DNA of 64,000 bases from contig JAPFFF010000027.1 of NCBI GenBank assembly GCA_039105265.1, forward strand, positions 1,240,001 through 1,304,000, written 5' to 3'. The notes beneath the pieces are model-generated. The model was not told the DNA's origin. It worked only from the letters and a program-made list of their open reading frames with translations, and searched no databases. Source of the DNA: Tritrichomonas musculus (Eukaryota > Parabasalia > Tritrichomonadida > Tritrichomonadidae). The first letter of the stretch is position 1; each line of letters opens with the position of its first letter. A program made the translations under genes and the position numbers. This document shows positions 20,461-30,841 of this stretch, in pieces.

Positions 20461-22582
20461 TTATTGTATGTCTTGAGGAGTTGCAGGAATAATGTTAATA
20501 GGCTCAATGCGATCAATATCATAAACGATAAATTCATCAGGGAGATCATCTCTTTGACAACTCACAGAGTTGCAAGAATACTCATATAGAGAACTTGGAT
20601 ATGAAAAATATTCATGCTTATTTTGGGGAACTTCAAGAGAATTGCCAAAATCAACACAGCAAACCAAGAAACCAGTTTTATCAATATCAATCAAATGATT
20701 TTTAAGTGATTGTAATTCAAGCAAAGCTTCAATTTTTGTTGCAGAAAAATAGAATCCTTCTCCAAATTTATCATTTCTATAAAAGCAACTTTCAATTGAT
20801 TGAGATTTTTCATACTTTCCTCGAATGACTGTAACTATTTGATCATGTGTGGAACAACTCGCCACAATGACAGAAATCGATTCACTACTTTTAATATAAA
20901 TTGCTGTATAAACAATTTTCTTCCCCAAATAAGTTGTTTTAAGTTCTGTTGGTTGCTTTTTGGCATTTGAAACTTGAACCCTGCCTGTTATATTAACACA
21001 TTTCTCTGACCGTTTCAGCCAAATAAAAATTGCCATGAAAAAAATATTTATGCACATGAGGAAAATGCTAATAAAATAGCAATTGAATCCATCAACATAA
21101 TTTTTCGATATGCTGCTACTCAAAATATTTAGATCAATATCATCTTTCCCAAACATTTCATCCAATTTTTGATTAATTTTATTCTTGAATTTTTCATCAT
21201 TATCAATGCCGTTTTTGTTGTTTTTGATATTTTTATATTTCTTCTTGATTGAGATTAGTTTGTCATTCAAGTGTTCAATTGTTTCTAAAAATAATTGTTC
21301 TGTTTGATCAAGAGCTTTTTCGTATATTTGATAAACAGAAAAAGAAAAGTTATAAATATCACCAAATTTTGTTTTTATTTCAATCAATTTTTCTTCTCTT
21401 GATTTTATAATATTTACTATTTTTGTTAGATCTTTTTTGTATGAAGAATCACTTGAATATTGTGAGTAAATATTCAAATAATCATTATGGATCTTCTTTG
21501 AATTGATGCTTTGATATATATCTTCAATTTTTGTTCTTTCTTTTTCATTGAATGACTTCTTTAATTTTTCATCAATTTTGAATTTATTGAAAAAGTTTAA
21601 TTTCAATTTCTTTTCTTTTATTTTGTTTATGGTATTCGTATGATGAGTAATCAGAAGGCGGTACTAATTTGTCAGCAAATAATAAAGAAACGAAGATCGC
21701 AAAAAGAATTAAGAAAGAAATAGAAGAATATAAACATGAACAGCATCTTGTGCATTTGTTATCATAAAAAAATATGATTGAATAAATAATTGCAAAAACA
21801 ATAATAACAGATGAATATATGAAACTGAAATTTATAAGAACTTTGTACTGTTCGCTATTTTCAATGCTATTTTTAAATAAAGTTTCTCCTGCCATTTTTT
21901 TCATTTTTTCAGTTGATTGAAAATAATCTTCATTGACACTTTTTAATGCGTTTTGAATTGTTTCTGAAAATTGAGAGTATTCATTTAATATTGACAAAAC
22001 TTTAGAAAAAATGATTGTTCGTGATTTTTCCATATTTTTTATACAAAATTTTAAATAATTACTTGCTTCGGAATTTGAGTATATGTTATTCAATGACACC
22101 AAATATTCTCCATCAATATCTGAAAATGTAGAATTATATTTTTTGATTAATTCTTTAAGAGAATTTGATGTGGATATTGGATTCTTATTCTTTTTTGTGA
22201 AATCATCTATTAAAATTCTAATTGCGCTGACATTTTGATTGATTTGATTAAAAAACATGTTACCAATATCATCATTGAATGATTTTTTATCATTTCTATA
22301 AGAATTTTTTTAACATTTTGTTAATTTTGAACCTCCAGCATATGCTATGAATGATGATATTACAAGCATTCCTGCTACAAATGTATTTGATATTTTTAAA
22401 CAGCATTTTGGGGATACTTCTGCATCTGGCTCACAGCAACAAAGAGCAAAAAACATTGCAAAAAAGAAAAATCCAATCAAAACACATACCATTAAAAAAA
22501 TAGAAGTGCAAAAGCCTTCGTCAATTGTATCAATCACTCCCAATTGCTTGTTGAATAAAATTCCATCAAAAAATATTTGCAT
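20461..22582 (-). pseudogene. Prominin/tweety-like five-span membrane protein with PARP-like C-terminus
   Basis: Read from 22582 downward. Piece 1 (90 aa, ATG 22582) has two membrane spans (about 26-47, 67-83) separated by a Cys-rich turn (ALCCCEPDAEVSPKCCLK). An in-frame TAA at 22312-22310 separates it from piece 2, same frame, ending 21584: a helical loop of about 140 aa, two spans, and another Cys-rich turn (NKCTRCCSC). One frameshift near 21610-21640 leads to piece 3 (to 20461): a coiled-coil-prone loop, a fifth span (about 172-197) and a roughly 160-aa soluble tail. The 2+2+1 topology with Cys after odd spans resembles prominin/tweety. The tail has FGEGFYFSATKIEALLEL, GFLVCCVDFGNSLEV and DLPDEFIVYDIDRIEP. 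These match PARP-fold strands, including the catalytic-Glu segment; the usual His segment looks altered (VASCSTHDQ). Total is about 705 aa. The gene is broken by one stop and one frameshift, or carries sequencing errors. Confidence 0.6.
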
Positions 22583-22807
22583 TATTGGGATAAAAAAAAA
22601 AAAAAAAGTTTTTTTATGAATTTAATAAACCGGGCATTTTTATTTGTTTTCAAAAATTATGATTCGTTTTAAAAATTCAATAAAACATAATACAACAACA
22701 TTTCACCTGATTTTGAATATCTTAACCTCAAAAACATTGAAACTTGCTTTTTCAGAATTCTATTCAAATGACAAAATGATCTTTTGTATGGAGATTAAAT
22801 TTAATGA

Positions 22808-22879
22808 TTCATTATTACTCTCCAGCTGCTAATCAAAATAATCCACAATATAATTTTAATTTAATATATTATAATTATA
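22808..22879 (+). pseudogene. Single Sel1 repeat relic
   Basis: ATTCATTATTACTCTCCAGC onward reads IHYYSPAANQNNPQYNFNLI, one Sel1 repeat of the kinase-Sel1 family. It is isolated and followed by unrelated DNA. Confidence 0.65.
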
Positions 22880-22939
22880 TTGAGGATTATTTTCAGTTCT
22901 TTCAAACTTGTTGGAAAACAAATTTTTTTGATTTATAAT

Positions 22940-23327
22940 GAATATAGAGAAGAATATATGTAAAACGCTTTGACTGCTGGATCTTCTACAAATTTCAGTG
23001 TTTTGATATCATAATTAGTGTCAATAATGTTGGTGATTAAGTATTCATCTGTTTCATAATCAACTGGATATCACCTTTCTATTTGTTTCGTCGATTTTGA
23101 ATTGAAGTCTGTTTGAATTAATTGCGATAAATTTACAAATTAGTAATATTCTTTTTTTTTTTTTGTTAAAATACTATTATTTTTATTAAGTCACAGGCAA
23201 CTTCTCTATATACTGATTGTAGTTCTGGCTTAATTTCTCTGAATTCTTCTTCAGGAAAAAATTTACTGTATTTCTTTAAAAGATCAAGAATTTCATTCTT
23301 CTTTTCTTCCAATGATTCAATCTCCAT
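22940..23327 (-). pseudogene. Minus-strand coding relic, family unknown
   Basis: From ATG 23327 on the minus strand the frame reads MEIESLEEKKNEILDLLKKY, then KFFPEEEFREIKPELQSVYR, for about 53 codons to a stop. A second coding-like run (DYETDEYLITNIIDTNYDIK, then TLKFVEDPAVKAFYIY) lies at about 23060-22940 after at least one stop. The composition is clearly protein-like and helical at the start. I do not recognise the family. Confidence 0.45.
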
Positions 23328-23680
23328 GTTTTTCGCATATTTTTAGCATTATTTTGAACAATTTCGATTCATTTACCGATTTTTTTGGATTTTTCCCTTT
23401 CATTTATATCAAAAAACTTTCAATCTGTGATGATTCGTGAAATATGGCATCATTTCAATTTTAATTCTTCTAAAGTTTCAATAATTTGATTTTTGAATTA
23501 AAATAAAGAATAATTATCAAATCTAACTTGGATTATTTATGGCAAGTCTGGATAAATTAGATTTAATTAAAAATATGGAAATTTTTATGCACAATAAAAA
23601 AAAGTATCAGATATTTTATAGTCTGTTTAAATATCAAAGATAAAAAAAACATATTTTTTGCAAACTAAAAATATTAAATG

Positions 23681-23687
23681 AAAAAAA
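23681..23687 (-). terminator. Pol III terminator of tRNA-Thr
   Basis: Seven T on the minus strand begin directly after the discriminator base of the tRNA. Confidence 0.75.
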
Positions 23688-23760
23688 TGCTTCTGGCGCG
23701 GATCGAACGCGCGACCTTCCGCTTACTAGGCGAACGCTATAGCCACTAAGCTACAGAAGC
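23688..23760 (-). tRNA. tRNA-Thr (AGT anticodon)
   Basis: The minus strand folds as a complete cloverleaf of 73 nt. The acceptor GCTTCTG pairs with CAGAAGC and the discriminator is A. A D arm follows TA. The anticodon stem TTCGC/GCGGA has loop CTAGTAA (anticodon AGT, Thr). The T arm is GCGCG-TTCGATC-CGCGC. No intron. The T-loop and A/B-box sequences are standard. It lies 24 bp from the left edge of the tandem array. Confidence 0.95.
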
Positions 23761-23926
23761 TTATACACTTGAAAAAAATTATCTTAATAAAATTAATATC
23801 TTTAGCTCATAATGGGCCATTAAGATCTCAAAAGAAAAAAATTTGACAAATTTTTTTTCACTTTCTATCTATATTAATTATAAAGATTTATTCAGGGATT
23901 GTCAATGTTGAAAAAATTGATCAACA

Positions 23927-24421
23927 GTGTCACTTTTTAGGTGTCTCGTTGTCAACGTTAACTTTGTTTTTTCAACGTCAACAATCAACGATAAGTATTT
24001 CGTTGAAATTGATCGTCACTTTTTTATAACGATCCCTTCATTTATTACGTCGATTGGTTTTTCAGCTTTTGAAGGATGTTCATCTTTGAAGACTGTTTCA
24101 ATTCTATCTTCAATTAAAACAATCAACGATAACATTTTCTATGGATGTTCGTTGTTAACTGACTTTTCAATTCCTTCTTCTGTGATTTCAATTGGGAAGT
24201 CTTCATTTAGTTTGTGTCTGTGTCTGTCGAAGATCGTCATTCCATCGTCAGACAGTGGATGCTTATCACTTAAATATGTCACTTTTTCATCAGTTATTTC
24301 TATTGGTGACAGTTCATTCGAAGGTTGCATTTCTTTGAAAAGTTATGAAAAAAGTGATAATGCAATAATGGATTATGATTTGAAAAGTTTTGATACCTTC
24401 GACAGTTATTTCTATTGGTAA
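23927..24421 (+). pseudogene. BspA-like leucine-rich repeat relic, unit 1
   Basis: The frame contains repeated LRR_5 (BspA/TpLRR) motifs such as IPSFITSIGFSAFEGCSSLK, IPSSVISIGKSSFSLCLCLS and FSSVISIGDSSFEGCISLKS. Such repeats occur in large trichomonad surface-protein families. The frame starts without an ATG, holds only about five repeats and ends after SDNAIMDYDLKSFD. The family usually has many more repeats and often a membrane span, so this is a fragment. An internal segment present in units 2 and 3 is deleted here without loss of frame. Confidence 0.7.
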
Positions 24422-24803
24422 TAATGCAATAAATGATTGTAATTTATATTTGGGTGAGTTTATATATATAAATGAAAACGTCTTCATATAAAAAAACAAA
24501 TGAAAATTATAAATTTTGAAAATTTTAATCACTTAACTTTTTTATCAATTTATTTAGATTTTAAAGATTTTATCATTTCACTTTATCTTCATAAAAAAAA
24601 AAACGATAAATTTTTTTTTATATTTACTTTATTAAATTATTAACTAAATAAAGAATAAATCATTTATATATTTACAATATTAAAAATATAATCTATAATA
24701 TTTTATATTTAAAATTAATTTTAATTAATTAATATATGAAATTATTTTAAATTGAATGAATACGGTTTTATAAAGAATATTATAATTCTTCAAAATTTTG
24801 ATT

Positions 24804-24808
24804 TCATT
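24804..24808 (+). promoter_or_regulatory. TCATT initiator of the Rho-like gene (unit 1)
   Basis: TCATT, with +1 A at 24806, is 19 nt before ATG 24825 and fits the trichomonad initiator consensus TCAYW. It is conserved at 29617 and 34429. Confidence 0.5.
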
Positions 24809-24824
24809 CTTTATTTTTCCTCTT

Positions 24825-25436
24825 ATGGAATTTATCAAATTTGTTGTTGTTGGCGATTCATCAGCAAATAAAACACAACTTCTTTACAATTATGTGAATG
24901 GTGACTGTTCAAACGAATACTGTCCTTCATTTTTAGAGAATTTTTCAAAAAGCATCACAGCAGAGAAAAAAATCTACAAATGTCAATTTTTTGATACAAC
25001 AGGTCAAGAAAAATATAAAACATTAAGATTAACATCATATAACCAAGCGAATGTTTTCATTCTTTGCTTCTCATTAAACGACAAAGAATCACTTTTCAAC
25101 GTCAAGAACATCTGGTATCCAGAAATCAAAAAATCATCACCGAAAGCTAAAATCATCCTCGTTGGAACTATTTTAAATATTGAAGAAAAATCAGTCACAT
25201 CAGACGATGTCAACGAAATCAAAAGAACAATGAAAGTTAACAACTACATTGAATGTAACCTTTATGAAATGAAAGAAGTGAATTCAGTCTTTGAAGCATC
25301 AATCAATTGTGCTATTAAGCAAGGTAAGAAGAAGAAGACATGGTTTTCAATTTTCCACAAAAAGAATAAAGAAACAGAAACAGAAGTTGAAAATGTAATT
25401 AAAGAGACATTTGAAAATGAAGAGATTGAAATCTAG
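24825..25436 (+). CDS. Degenerate Rho-like small GTPase, unit 1, 203 aa
   Basis: The protein follows the Rac/Rho layout: MEFIKFVVVGDSSANKTQLL (P-loop), FFDTTGQEKYKTLRLTSYNQ (switch II), VFILCFSLNDKESLFNVKNI, WYPEIKKSSPKAKIILVGT, YIECNLYEMKEVNSVFEASI. Nucleotide-binding signatures are altered. The glycine before the P-loop Lys is Asn (GDSSANKT), the base-recognition motif TKxD reads TILN, and the SAL/SAK motif reads CNL. The tail is acidic (NEEIEI) with no CaaX box. It is therefore probably a pseudo-GTPase or has unusual nucleotide handling. ATG 24825 is chosen because it starts the first strand and follows an initiator; upstream codons have no ATG. The kinase-Sel1 gene follows 592 bp downstream on the same strand. 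Confidence 0.8.
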   Translation: MEFIKFVVVGDSSANKTQLLYNYVNGDCSNEYCPSFLENFSKSITAEKKIYKCQFFDTTGQEKYKTLRLTSYNQANVFILCFSLNDKESLFNVKNIWYPEIKKSSPKAKIILVGTILNIEEKSVTSDDVNEIKRTMKVNNYIECNLYEMKEVNSVFEASINCAIKQGKKKKTWFSIFHKKNKETETEVENVIKETFENEEIEI

Positions 25437-25770
25437 AATATTAATCAGCGGATTTGTTTATAATATATTAAATAAAATTCGGAATTCATTAATTATTATA
25501 TTATTTTATAAGTATTATGAAATATTTAATATTTTGATAATTTAAAACAAGGTAAATATATCATTTTTATTAATATATACATCAAAATAATATTATATAC
25601 GTTATTGATGACCGTTAAAATTAATTAAACTTTAAAGGTCAAATTTTTATTATCAAATTTTTTTGAACTTTAAAGGTGAAATTTATTGATTCAACATTAT
25701 TTCAACGTTAACATGTCGTTATGACCAAATTGAAACGGTTATAATCATTGATATAACATTTTGTTCAACG

Positions 25771-25798
25771 ATTTTAACGTCAAATTTGACGTTAAAAT
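25771..25798. promoter_or_regulatory. 28-bp perfect palindrome, unit 1
   Basis: ATTTTAACGTCAAA is followed immediately by its reverse complement, 230 bp upstream of the kinase-Sel1 start. CAACGTTAAC-like and ACTTTAAAGGT(C/G)AAATTT repeats lie just before it. Such symmetry suits a dimeric DNA-binding protein, but the function is unknown. It recurs at 30584 and 35396. Confidence 0.5.
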
Positions 25799-26028
25799 AA
25801 GAAAATTTGTTGAATATCATCAATTTAATATAATCGATTATATTAACTTATTGTAATGCATTCAACTCACGAATATGTATAAAAAAGCAATTTAATATAT
25901 TCATATAATGTTTAAAAGAATTTGTGCTCGAAATATTTGTTTTTAAAAATCACTTCACCAGAATTCCACTGTCACGTTTTTATTTGCCATATAGAAATTG
26001 AGAGGTTATTGATTTTCGTCCATTTGGT

Positions 26029-28565
26029 ATGAGATCAAATTTTTTACTCATTAAAAGACTTTTAGAAAATGATGAAATACAATTTACAAATGAGATAATG
26101 AAGTCTGTTGTTAGAAATTACTCATATTATGAAGTTTCTTCAAATTACAATTATAAAAATAATCAACAAACATATCAACAAATGAAAGATTCAAAAATTG
26201 TTATTATCAGCCAATATAAAGAAAATGGCAATGATTATTTTATCATTGGCTTTAGGAATACAATAATAAATATCAAACAGGATTCAATCAATTTTCTTCA
26301 TTCGATATTTTCATACAATACAAACTTAAAAATTTGTTTTTTATTGAATTCTAAAGAATCATTTGATTATAACATTAATATTCAATATAATGAAATAAAT
26401 TCCGACTCAATGTTTGAAGAAGAAATAGAAAACTTTATTGAGCAAATTTTAATCAGACAAAACAATCATTTATTCAAACTAGTTCTATCATGCATCGCTG
26501 GATATTTAATCAAAAACAGTTATATAAAAACAAAGAAGATCGTTTACATCGTTTTTTAAAAGATAAATGTCAACAACAAAAAGAAAGTTCTCATTCACTA
26601 TATATGCAAGAATTTGTATTTGTACGAGTCATTAGATCAAATTATTGCGCATTGACACGATTGTATTATTATATCAAAAAAGAAGAATTAGTTGTAATTA
26701 AAACATTGCTGCCCGGTAATAAATATTTAATAGAAAGAGAAATTGAAAATTATAGAAACATGGACCATCCATTTATTCCTCGATATTATGGAACAATTGA
26801 AGGAGAATCAAATAAATCATTTGTTATTGAATTCATAAATGGTCATCCATTGAGTGATATTTCAAAAAAGAAAATGAAAATGAAAGATGAAGAAAAGCTG
26901 ATTATTATTTTTGATCTCCTGTGCATTTTCAGTTATTTGAAATTGAAAAAGTATATTTATCGAGATTAGAAACCAAACAACGTCATTTTAGACAATAACA
27001 ATCAAATTGTTCTTATTGATTTTGATTCAATGATCAGTAACGAACGACTTAATGAAAAAGAAGAATCAGAATTCACACAAGATTTTTCTTTAGAATACGG
27101 AGCACCGGAAATCAATGGAGAAGTAAATGGTATTCCATCATATCAAAGTGATGTTTATTCATTAGGTAAATTAATTTTATTTATTTTAACCGAAAAACCG
27201 GCAAACACGAATGATGCAGTAAAGTTCGATAACTCAACTCAAAACAATGAATTAAAAAGAATATTTATGAATGACAATTCAATTTTCAAAAGATGTTCAA
27301 AAGAAAAACCAGAAGAACGACCAACTATCGAAGATTTAATCAAAGATTTATTAATCAATTCTAAAATCAAATCAAATAAAATAAAAGTAGAAGAACTATG
27401 GTTACTTAGCTATTTTTATTTTGATAAGCATGATGAAGCAGATAACAAAATAGCAATTCATTATTTATCACTTGCTGCTGATCTAAATTTTCCAGAGGCA
27501 CAATTTATGCTTAGCGTAATATATTTTAAAGGTAATATTATGGCACGAGATATGAAAAAATGTATTCATTATTTGTCACTTGCTGCTGAATTAAATCATC
27601 TAGAAGCGCAACATAATCTTGGAATATTTTATTATAAAGGTGAATTTATAAAACGTGATATTAGGAAAGCAATTCATTATTTTGCGCTTGCTGCTGATAA
27701 AAATCATTCATATGCACAATATAAGCTTGGTATAATTTATTATAGAGGTGAATATATAAAGCACGATATTGGCAAAGCAATCCATTATTTATCACTTGCT
27801 GCAGATCAAAATCTTCCAGAAGCGCAATTTTATCTTGGTAGTATTTATTACTCAGGCCAATATATAGCTCGGGATATGGAAAAAGTTATTCATTATTTTT
27901 CACTTGCTGCTAATCAAAATTGTCCAGAGGCACTTTATAATCTTGGTTCATTTTATTATAAAGGTGAATATTTAACACATGATATTAATAAGGCCTTTTA
28001 TTGCTACACTCTCGCTGCCAATCAAAATGATCCTAAAGCACAATTTATGCTTGGTGCAATTTATTATGAAGGCATATATGTAGAACGTGATATTAACAAA
28101 GCTATTAATTATTTATCACTTGCTGCAAATCAAAATAATCCAGAAGCACAATTTATTCTTGGCGATATTTATTATAAAGGTGAATTTATAGCACGAGATA
28201 TTAACAGAGCTATTCATTATTACATACTAGCCGCTAAAAAAAACTTTCCAGAAGCACAATTTATGCTTGGCGATATTTATTACCAAGGTGAATATATATC
28301 ATGTGATATTAACAAAGCTATTCATTATTACATGCTAGCCGCTTATCATAATAATCCAAAAGCACAATTTATGCTTGGAATAATTTATTATGAAGGGAAA
28401 TTTTTAGCACGTGATGTTAACAAAGCTATTCATTTTTTATCACTCTCTGCTAGCCAAAATAATCTAAAAGCGCAATACAATCTTGGGATAATTTATTATG
28501 AAGGTCAATATACAACACGTGATATTAACAAAGCTATTAATAAAATTAATATCTTTAGCTCATAA
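26029..28565 (+). pseudogene. Broken kinase-Sel1 gene, unit 1
   Basis: Paralogue of the intact 35654 gene. Start and N-terminal region are preserved (MRSNFLLIKRLLENDEIQFT). One A is missing from the A run at about 26525-26530, giving a frameshift. A TAG at 26967-26969 replaces the Leu codon right after the catalytic YRD. The array has lost two Sel1 repeats (about 216 bp) and stops after about 10, where the next unit begins (NKAINKINIFSS then stop). The kinase cannot be made as one protein. Codon-level sequence is otherwise well kept, so inactivation is recent. Unit 2 shares every lesion. Confidence 0.85.
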
Positions 28566-28711
28566 TGATTGCAAAAAAGTAGGAGAGTTTTTTTCCATGG
28601 GCCATTAAGATCTCAAAAGAAAAAAATTTGACAAATTTTTTTTCACTTTCTATCTATATTAATTATAAAGATTTATTCAGGGATTGTCAATGTTGAAAAA
28701 ATTGATCAACA

Positions 28712-29230
28712 GTGTCACTTTTTAGGGGGCTCGTTGTCAACGTTAACTTTGTTTTTTCAACGTCAACAATCATCGATAAGTGTTTCGTTGAAATTGATCG
28801 TCACTTTTTTATAACGATCCCTTCATTTATTACGTCGATTGGTGTTTCAGCTTTTGAATGATGTTCATCTTTGAAGACTGTTTCAATTCTATCTTCAATT
28901 AAAACAATCAACGATAACATTTTCTATTGATGTTCGTTGTTAACTAACTTTTCAATTCCTTCTTCTGTGATTTCAATTGGGAAGTCTTCATTTAGTTTGT
29001 GTCTGTGTCTGTCGAAGATCGTCATTCCATCGTCGGTTAAAACAATTGGTGATTTTGCTTTCAGTGGATGCTTATCACTTAAATATGTCACTTTTTCATC
29101 AGTTATTTCTATTGGTGACAGTTCATTCGAAGGTTGCATTTCTTTGAAAAGTTATGAAAAAAGTGATAATGCAATAATGGATTATGATTTGAAAAGTTTT
29201 GATACCTTTGACAGTTATTTCTATTGGTAA
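28712..29230 (+). pseudogene. BspA-like leucine-rich repeat relic, unit 2
   Basis: Same LRR_5 relic as in unit 1 but keeping the internal IPSSVKTIGDFAFSGCLSLK segment. A stop interrupts the frame near 28926 (TTCTATTGATG in place of TTCTATGGATG), so only the last 97 codons are open. Confidence 0.7.
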
Positions 29231-29637
29231 TAATGCAAAAAATGATTGTAATTTATATTTGGGTGAGTTTATATATATAAATGAAAACGTCTTCATATAA
29301 AAAAAGCAAATGAAAATTATAAATTTTGAAAATTTTAATCACTTAACTTTTTTTATCAATTTATTAAGATTTTAAAGATTTTATCATTTCACTTTATCTT
29401 CATTAAAAAAAAAACGATAAATTTTTTTATATATTTACTTTATTAAATTATTAACTAAATAAAGAATAAATCATTTATATATTTGCAATATTAAGAATAT
29501 AATCTATAATATATTTTATATTTAAAATTAATTTTAATTAATTAATATATGAAAATATTTTAAATTGAATGAATACGGTTTTATAAAGAATATTATAATT
29601 CTTCAAAATTTTGATTTCATTCTTTATTTTTCCTCTT

Positions 29638-30249
29638 ATGGAATTTATCAAATTTGTTGTTGTTGGCGATTCATCAGCAAATAAAACACAACTTCTTTAC
29701 AATTATGTGAATGGTGACTGTTCAAACGAATACTGTCCTTCATTTTTAGAGAATTTTTCAAAAAGCATCACAGCAGAGAAAAAAATCTACAAATGTCAAT
29801 TTTTTGATACAACAGGTCAAGAAAAATATAAAACATTAAGATTAACATCATATAACCAAGCGAATGTTTTCATTCTTTGCTTCTCATTAAACGACAAAGA
29901 ATCACTTTTCAACGTCAAGAACATCTGGTATCCAGAAATCAAAAAATCATCACCGAAAGCTAAAATCATCCTCGTTGGAACCATTTTAAATATTGAAGAA
30001 AAATCAGTCACATCAGACGATGTCAACGAAATCAAAAGAACAATGAAAGTTAACAACTACATTGAATGTAATCTTTATGAAATGAAAGAAGTGAATTCAG
30101 TCTTTGAAGCATCAATCAATTGTGCTATTAAGCAAGGTAAGAAGAAGAAGACTTGGTTTTCAATTTTCCACAAAAAGAATAAAGAAACAGAAACAGAAGT
30201 TGAAAATGTAATTAAAGAGACATTTGAAAATGAAGAGATTGAAATCTAG
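29638..30249 (+). CDS. Degenerate Rho-like small GTPase, unit 2, 203 aa
   Basis: Same protein sequence as the unit 1 copy, with the same altered nucleotide-binding motifs and no CaaX tail. The few nucleotide differences from unit 1 are silent, and the copy matches unit 3 at each of them. Preservation of three identical proteins shows either very recent duplication or ongoing homogenisation. Confidence 0.8.
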   Translation: MEFIKFVVVGDSSANKTQLLYNYVNGDCSNEYCPSFLENFSKSITAEKKIYKCQFFDTTGQEKYKTLRLTSYNQANVFILCFSLNDKESLFNVKNIWYPEIKKSSPKAKIILVGTILNIEEKSVTSDDVNEIKRTMKVNNYIECNLYEMKEVNSVFEASINCAIKQGKKKKTWFSIFHKKNKETETEVENVIKETFENEEIEI

Positions 30250-30583
30250 AATATTAATCAGCGGATTTGTTTATAATATATTAAATAAAATTCGGAATTC
30301 ATTAATTATTATATTATTTTATAAGTATTATGAAATATTTAATATTTTGATAATTTAAAACAAGGTAAATATATCATTTTTATTAATATATACATCAAAA
30401 TAATATTATATACGTTATTGATGACCGTTAAAATTAATTAAACTTTAAAGGTCAAATTTTTATTATCAAATTTTTTTGAACTTTAAAGGTGAAATTTATT
30501 GATTCAACATTATTTCAACGTTAACATGTCGTTATGACCAAATTGAAACGGTTATAATCATTGATATAACATTTTGTTCAACG

Positions 30584-30611
30584 ATTTTAACGTCAAATTT
30601 GACGTTAAAAT
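30584..30611. promoter_or_regulatory. 28-bp perfect palindrome, unit 2
   Basis: Identical to the unit 1 palindrome, with the same position relative to the kinase gene. Confidence 0.5.
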
Positions 30612-30841
30612 AAGAAAATTTGTTGAATATCATCAATTTAATATAATCGATTATATTAACTTATTGTAATGCATTCAACTCACGAATATGTATAAAAAAG
30701 CAATTTAATATATTCATATAATGTTTAAAAGAATTTGTGCTCGAAATATTTGTTTTTAAAAATCACTTCACCAGAATTCCACTGTCACGTTTTTATTTGC
30801 CATATAGAAATTGAGAGGTTATTGATTTTCGTCCATTTGGT

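Larger units (their letters stand above)
23784..28536. repeat. Tandem array unit 1
   Basis: It holds the LRR relic, Rho-like gene, palindrome and broken kinase-Sel1 gene in that order. Its left edge (TTAATAAAATTAATATC) recurs at 28537 and 33350, fused each time to a Sel1 array. A TTAAT microhomology is shared by the two joined ends. Unlike units 2 and 3 it lacks about 32 bp at 23814, between two ATG triplets, and a shorter segment inside the LRR relic at about 24250. Confidence 0.9.

Noticed and set aside
22310-22312. Possible short intron explaining the stop in the membrane-protein gene
   Set aside because: No trichomonad-type GTATGT donor or ACTAAC...AG acceptor was seen around the stop.
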